A DNA stretch of 64,000 bases from NCBI RefSeq assembly GCF_001420595.1, contig NZ_LJIX01000006.1, positions 4,182,857 through 4,246,856 on the forward strand, in the 5' to 3' direction. The position numbers and the translations under genes were made by a program. This stretch comes from Cytobacillus solani (lineage in GTDB: Bacteria > Bacillota > Bacilli > Bacillales > Cytobacillaceae). Of this stretch, positions 60,340-64,000 are shown in pieces; within the stretch, counting starts at the first letter, position 1; every line of letters starts with the position of its first letter. The notes under the pieces are model-generated. The model worked only from the letters and a program-made list of their open reading frames with translations, did not search any database and was not told the DNA's origin.

Positions 60340-61101
60340 ATGAAAGAAAATAATAAGTTTTCCATAGGTGAATTTTCAGAAAAAACAGGAATCTCCATTC
60401 GTACTTTGCATTACTATGACGAAATCGGTCTTTTACAGCCAGAAAAGAATCCAACGTCAGGACATCGCATTTACAATCACCAAGATATCCTCACCTTGCA
60501 GAAAATCGTAAGTCTAAAGTTTCTTGGGTATAGTCTGGATAAAATCCTTCACTTATTACATGAATCGAGTTTTACTAATGATTTAAATGAAACGTTATCT
60601 CTCCATTTACAAGCATTAGAAAAAGAAAAAGAAAAAATCGAACTATCAATGGCGGCAATTAAGAGAATTACTAAGTTACTAGAGGAAGAAGGGGAAGTAG
60701 ATAGTGCCATCTTATTCAGCCTCATCCATAGCATGCAAACAGAATATATACAAAAGGAATGGATGGAACGGCACATGCAAGCGGATATTGTAGAAGAATT
60801 GTCGAAAAAAACGGAAGAAGAGAAAACCACCTTAGATCAAACCTTTATTCAATTAGCTAAGGAAGTAAAACAGCTTTACGGCAAACCTGTTGAGGATCCA
60901 AAAGTACAAGAAATGATTAAAACATATATTGAAGCATCTTTTGCATTTCTTGGTGAAGATTTGATTCAAAAACTAGCTGATGCAAACGTCGAAGAACTCG
61001 ATATTCAGGAACTTGAAAACATGACCCCTTCCCCATTCACAGAAGATGAACAACAATGGATTAACCAGGCAATGGAATATTGTATGAGACAAACAGAATA
61101 G
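60340..61101 (+). CDS. MerR-family regulator with TipAS-like C-terminal domain
   Basis: A 253-residue regulator. N-terminal MerR HTH: FSIGEFSEKTGISIRTLHYYDEIGLLQPEKN, the tyrosine pair and the second helix HRIYNHQDILTLQKIVSLKFLGYSLDKIL; then a dimer coiled coil (about 85-125) and a helical effector domain of about 110 residues, similar in size to TipAS drug-binding domains. ATG 60340 follows GGGAGGAATTTAG. No target gene is adjacent in the same direction. Confidence 0.85.
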   Translation: MKENNKFSIGEFSEKTGISIRTLHYYDEIGLLQPEKNPTSGHRIYNHQDILTLQKIVSLKFLGYSLDKILHLLHESSFTNDLNETLSLHLQALEKEKEKIELSMAAIKRITKLLEEEGEVDSAILFSLIHSMQTEYIQKEWMERHMQADIVEELSKKTEEEKTTLDQTFIQLAKEVKQLYGKPVEDPKVQEMIKTYIEASFAFLGEDLIQKLADANVEELDIQELENMTPSPFTEDEQQWINQAMEYCMRQTE

Positions 61102-61153
61102 AACTAGAAATATGGTTATTGATGATATATTAATAAAGAATATATAGTAAAAA

Positions 61154-61188
61154 AAGAGAATCATGAACGCAATCATGATTCTCTTTTT
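61154..61188. terminator. Bidirectional terminator between merR and mocR
   Basis: AGAGAATCATGA-ACGCAA-TCATGATTCTCT with A-run left and TTTT right. Confidence 0.92.
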
Positions 61189-62620
61189 ATTTGGCAGCAT
61201 TTAGTGCACCTGCAAAGCGCTTGATTCCTTCATCGATAGCCTTCTCATTTTCTCTTGCAAAAGTGAATCGCACATACCCTTTTCGGGATCCCATTGTAAC
61301 TCCAGGTACGTAAATGACTCCCCGCTTAATCGCATGTTCCAATAACTTCATTTCATCAACGTCTCTTTTTAATTTACACCAAATATGGATTCCACCTTGA
61401 GGAATCGTATATTCCACTTGATCTTTTAAATAGTAATTAAGGCTAGAGACAATTTGATTCCGCCGCTTCTCTAATTCCTTCACTAATTTCTGAATATGCG
61501 AATGAAAATGTGCGGATTCTAAAAAATCGTTAGCGATCCATTGAGTAAAGCTCGCATGTCCAAAATCAATTTGCTGTTTGGCATCAGATAATCTTTCTAT
61601 TACCGATCTTGGACCAATAATCCAACCAATTCTAAGACCCGAAGCAACAACCTTCGATAAAGAACTAATATATAGGACATTTCCATGCGTATCCATCGAC
61701 TTTAATGTTGAAACTCCTTCGCCGTTAAAAGACGTTAAACTATACGGATCATCTTCCACTACAGGTATTCCATGTTCAGAGGATATTTCCAAAATAGCTT
61801 TCTGCTGACTCGTTTTTAGTAAAGTGCCTGTTGGATTTTGAAAAGCTGGATTTAAAAATATCATTCTAATGCGATGTTTTTTATGTAACGCTATTAACTC
61901 ATCAGTGTCTATCCCCTGATCATTAACCGGTAAATAGTACGTTTTTATACCTGCTGTTTGAAATATCGGAAGATTGTAATGATAGGATGGGTCTTCTATT
62001 AACACAGCATCCCCAGGCTTTAACAAACATTGAACGACTAGATGTAAAGCTTGTTGTGCCCCAGAAGTAATTAGAATAGAGGAGGGATTTGTTTCAATCT
62101 CCCGGAACTCCTTCACATGCTTTGCAATAGTCGTCCTTAATCCTGCATTCCCCTGAGGATGATCATAACCTAACCGGCCGATAAAAGAGCGAGTGGACGT
62201 AATCTCCCTTAATGCATTCGTCGGAAAAAGATCCTCTGATAATTCACCGCTCGCTAAATTGATTAGTTTCTGCTCTTCCATCTCTTTACGTATTCTTTGG
62301 GTGAGCGGCAAATTTGGCAAAAATGAACCGGCTTCTATGTATCTGTTCCAACTAGGGATACGTTTTTTTGTTATCCCCCATATATCCTGACTTATCATCG
62401 TGCCACTTCCGCGAATTCGTTGAACTAAACCATTTGATTCAATCTCATCATATGCAGCTACAACTGTACTCCTATTGATATTTAGCTCTTTCGCTAAGTA
62501 TCTCTCCGATGGAAGAGGTTTATCTGGCGGAAAGGTCCCATCAGCAATTCCATTTTCAATATATTCAGCAATTTGTTTATATATCGGTTTTTTAGACTTT
62601 CGATCAAGATTCCAGTCCAT
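61187..62620 (-). CDS. MocR-type GntR/aminotransferase regulator
   Basis: A 477-residue protein. GntR winged helix at the N-terminus (PIYKQIAEYIENGIADGTFPPDKPLPSERYLAKELNINRSTVVAAYDEIESNGLV) is joined by a linker to a fold-type I PLP domain. The domain has SGAQQALHLVVQCL, NPAFQNPTGTLL, VVEDDPYSLT and the PLP lysine in SSLSKVVASGLRIGW. MocR proteins respond to PLP or to amino compounds (GabR, PdxR, EhuR types). ATG 62620 is chosen over the TTG 62644. A large inverted repeat lies 29 nt upstream. Target gene unknown. Confidence 0.88.
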   Translation of the reverse strand: MDWNLDRKSKKPIYKQIAEYIENGIADGTFPPDKPLPSERYLAKELNINRSTVVAAYDEIESNGLVQRIRGSGTMISQDIWGITKKRIPSWNRYIEAGSFLPNLPLTQRIRKEMEEQKLINLASGELSEDLFPTNALREITSTRSFIGRLGYDHPQGNAGLRTTIAKHVKEFREIETNPSSILITSGAQQALHLVVQCLLKPGDAVLIEDPSYHYNLPIFQTAGIKTYYLPVNDQGIDTDELIALHKKHRIRMIFLNPAFQNPTGTLLKTSQQKAILEISSEHGIPVVEDDPYSLTSFNGEGVSTLKSMDTHGNVLYISSLSKVVASGLRIGWIIGPRSVIERLSDAKQQIDFGHASFTQWIANDFLESAHFHSHIQKLVKELEKRRNQIVSSLNYYLKDQVEYTIPQGGIHIWCKLKRDVDEMKLLEHAIKRGVIYVPGVTMGSRKGYVRFTFARENEKAIDEGIKRFAGALNAAK

Positions 62621-62648
62621 TTCATTCCATCTCTTTTCATTCAAAATT

Positions 62649-62697
62649 GTGATCTAATTTTCGTTACTTTTATCTATTATAACGATAATTAGATCAC
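62649..62697. promoter_or_regulatory. Large inverted repeat in the mocR promoter region
   Basis: 18-bp arms GTGATCTAATTTTCGTTA / TAACGATAATTAGATCAC with one mismatch, 13-nt loop; contains a TATAAT-like box on the minus strand. Probably the regulator's operator. Confidence 0.6.
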
Positions 62698-62740
62698 GTA
62701 TTGAATTCTCCTGATCCATATAATGTTGCAGCGAACTCCT

Positions 62741-62935
62741 TTAAGCGAAAAAGCTAATGTACACACCAAGGGCGATAATAGACAAAAAAATAACCGCAAC
62801 ATATATGAACGTTAAATTAGTCGTATTTTTTTTCGTCGTTTCGCTATATTTTTCATCCGTCTTCCGCGTTACCATTAAAGTCCCAACCAAGGCGATTATC
62901 AAAATAATAAAGACAAAGGCAATTAATATTTTCAT
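62741..62935 (-). CDS. Small two-helix membrane protein, unknown
   Basis: A 64-residue protein with two hydrophobic helices (about residues 2-20 and 42-60) separated by a charged segment (TRKTDEKYSETTKKN). ATG 62935 (or 62941) follows GAGGTGG. Its shape recalls YtzI-like small membrane proteins of Bacillus, but I cannot name it. No partner is evident. Confidence 0.55.
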   Translation of the reverse strand: MKILIAFVFIILIIALVGTLMVTRKTDEKYSETTKKNTTNLTFIYVAVIFLSIIALGVYISFFA

Positions 62936-62941
62936 CGTCAT

Positions 62942-63421
62942 CGTCCACCTCTATAAAAAATGATTTACTTCCACTACATTTAAGTAATCAGTATAAAATA
63001 AATGAAAAGGAATTGACCCATCCACTTTTGAATAATTTTCGCCATCCATTTGAATATTCTTTCTATTCATTTTTATATTATTTTCTTTTTCTTTCAATTA
63101 AACGTGATTGGGAATAATAAGTTGGATTGATGTCTAGATATATTTAACATTAACAAATTACACATTTGCCCCTATTATTTTAGTAAATGCCTTTTTACAT
63201 TTTTTGTACAAAAATATTGAGATGCATCATAAATCGTTAAGGTCAACAAAAAAAAACATCCACATTTTTTATGTAGATGTTAAATTTATGACGTAACGCT
63301 CATTTCTTTAACTTTCAGGCGAGAATATATTTTCCTTAGCCTAATAAAGAGTCGGTACCTGCCTTTTATAGTATGGAAATCAATAAATTACTTAGAATGA
63401 TAAACGTTTAAATTAAGCCAT
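62942..63421. other. 480-bp intergenic region, only a terminator seen
   Basis: AT-rich region. It contains the terminator at 63245-63281 that would serve the symporter gene, and no ORF with a ribosome site. Confidence 0.5.
63245..63281 (-). terminator. Terminator of the symporter gene
   Basis: On the minus strand AACATCTACAT-AAAAA-ATGTGGATGTT followed by a run of T's. Confidence 0.75.
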
Positions 63422-64000
63422 TTATTGATTGAAAATTTTATAATCGATTTCATTTTCACTTTTAGCAATAATAAATGCGCTTAAAGTATCTGAATCAACA
63501 TTTAAAATCGTGCGCAGCATGCCAACAAACCATTCTACTCCAGCAAATAGGGCGATACTCTCAATTGGCAATCCCAATTGTGGAACGACAATAGACAATG
63601 ATACTAATCCCGCACCTGGTACTACAGCATTTGCGAGGGAAGCTAATGTTGCTAAAATAACAAGATAAAAGTATTCTCCACCTGAATATGAAATTCCAGC
63701 AATCTGTGAAATTGTGACTAATGTAATTGCCATATGCATAGCTGACCCGTTACTATTGAGTGACATTCCTAATGGAAGGACTAATTTTGTAATTCTTTCA
63801 CTTATTCCAAGTTTCTCCTTCGCATCCTTTAAAGCAATTGGCAGAGTAACAGCAGAAGATGTAGTAGTTAAAGCCATAATAGACATTGGAGCCATATTCT
63901 TGATTAATTTAACCATACTTACTTTACAGTATAAGGAAACAAATAGAAACCACATAAATAGAAATATAAAAGTGGCCAAACAATAAATTAATAAGTACTT
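63422..64000 (-). CDS. Dicarboxylate/amino acid:cation symporter (DAACS family), C-terminal part
   Basis: The visible 192 residues are the C-terminal half; the frame is open to the right edge. The family motifs are TTTSSAVTLPIALKDAKEKLG (serine-rich hairpin HP1), LPLGMSLNSNGSAMHMAI (the helix 7 NMDGT-like motif, here NSNGSA), and ATLASLANAVVPGAGLVSLSIVVPQLGLPIESIALFAGVEWFVGMLRTILNVDSD (HP2 and helix 8). GltP, GltT and DctP belong here. The NMDGT motif is changed to NSNGS, as in the TcyP-like cystine or DctA-like subgroups; the substrate is not fixed. Confidence 0.88.
   Translation of the reverse strand, partial: KYLLIYCLATFIFLFMWFLFVSLYCKVSMVKLIKNMAPMSIMALTTTSSAVTLPIALKDAKEKLGISERITKLVLPLGMSLNSNGSAMHMAITLVTISQIAGISYSGGEYFYLVILATLASLANAVVPGAGLVSLSIVVPQLGLPIESIALFAGVEWFVGMLRTILNVDSDTLSAFIIAKSENEIDYKIFNQ

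Noticed and set aside
60549-60830. 93-residue minus-strand ORF within merR
   Set aside because: Antisense shadow of the MerR coding sequence.

Overview
The window looks like a chromosomal segment of an endospore-forming Bacillaceae. It is AT-rich, with strong AGGAGG-type ribosome sites and many TTG/GTG starts. It carries two complete GerA-family germinant-receptor operons, small spore-type proteins (YuzL, an SspP-like protein), a SinI-like microprotein and many genes whose nearest relatives are in Bacillus subtilis (FadN, YusU, YusV, YfiY, TcyABC, MneS, RodA). No rRNA, tRNA, insertion sequence, prophage or CRISPR array was seen. Both ends cut through genes: a fadN 5' part at the left and a dicarboxylate/amino-acid symporter at the right.

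Layout. 0-6 kb: fadN, yuzL, then a Fur-controlled siderophore system (YfiY-type binding lipoprotein divergent from two permeases, a YusV-type ATPase, an FhuF-like iron reductase and YusU). 6-10 kb: germinant receptor operon 1 (A-B-C), then rodA. 11-16.6 kb: a DUF4931 HIT-like protein, an FixH/YtkA lipoprotein and a tungstate operon (HTH-PBP regulator, tupABC, a 66-residue membrane protein). 16.6-19.1 kb: tcyABC (cystine), interrupted by a 150-bp dispersed-type repeat. 19.2-22.3 kb: a spore-type microprotein, an ECF sigma/anti-sigma pair with its own ECF-type promoter, and a DUF4097 protein. 22.4-26.4 kb: a MarR/MMPL exporter pair and a BCCT pseudogene. 26.4-33.1 kb: a signalling block (LytTR regulator, EAL protein, multi-HTH protein, MHYT-PAS hybrid kinase, PilZ protein, SinI-like microprotein). 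33.2-36.8 kb: two TetR regulators and a second MMPL exporter with palindromic operators. 37-43 kb: a second Fur-controlled siderophore system (two permeases, lipoprotein, ferredoxin-NADP-reductase-like flavoprotein, ATPase). 43-48 kb: germinant receptor operon 2, order A-C-D-B-B. 48-52 kb: guanine deaminase with a structured leader, then a kinase/response-regulator pair. 52-55 kb: an NMT1/SsuA-type ABC importer preceded by two Fur-like boxes, then a VanZ protein. 55.4-58 kb: a flavoprotein / MarR / ArsN1-like acetyltransferase cassette with a shared palindromic operator. 58-64 kb: MneS, PadR, a permease remnant, MerR, a MocR regulator, a small membrane protein and the partial symporter.

Integration. 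Three loci share Fur-type 7-1-7 palindromes, so iron uptake is the dominant physiological theme: two siderophore importers, each paired with a likely intracellular iron-releasing reductase, plus a third importer of unknown cargo. The second theme is sporulation, germination and lifestyle switching. The most interesting accessory unit is the cysteine-rich flavoprotein/MarR/acetyltransferase cassette, probably a metalloid or organoarsenical defence module. All assignments rest on reading motifs and protein sequence; no database search was run.
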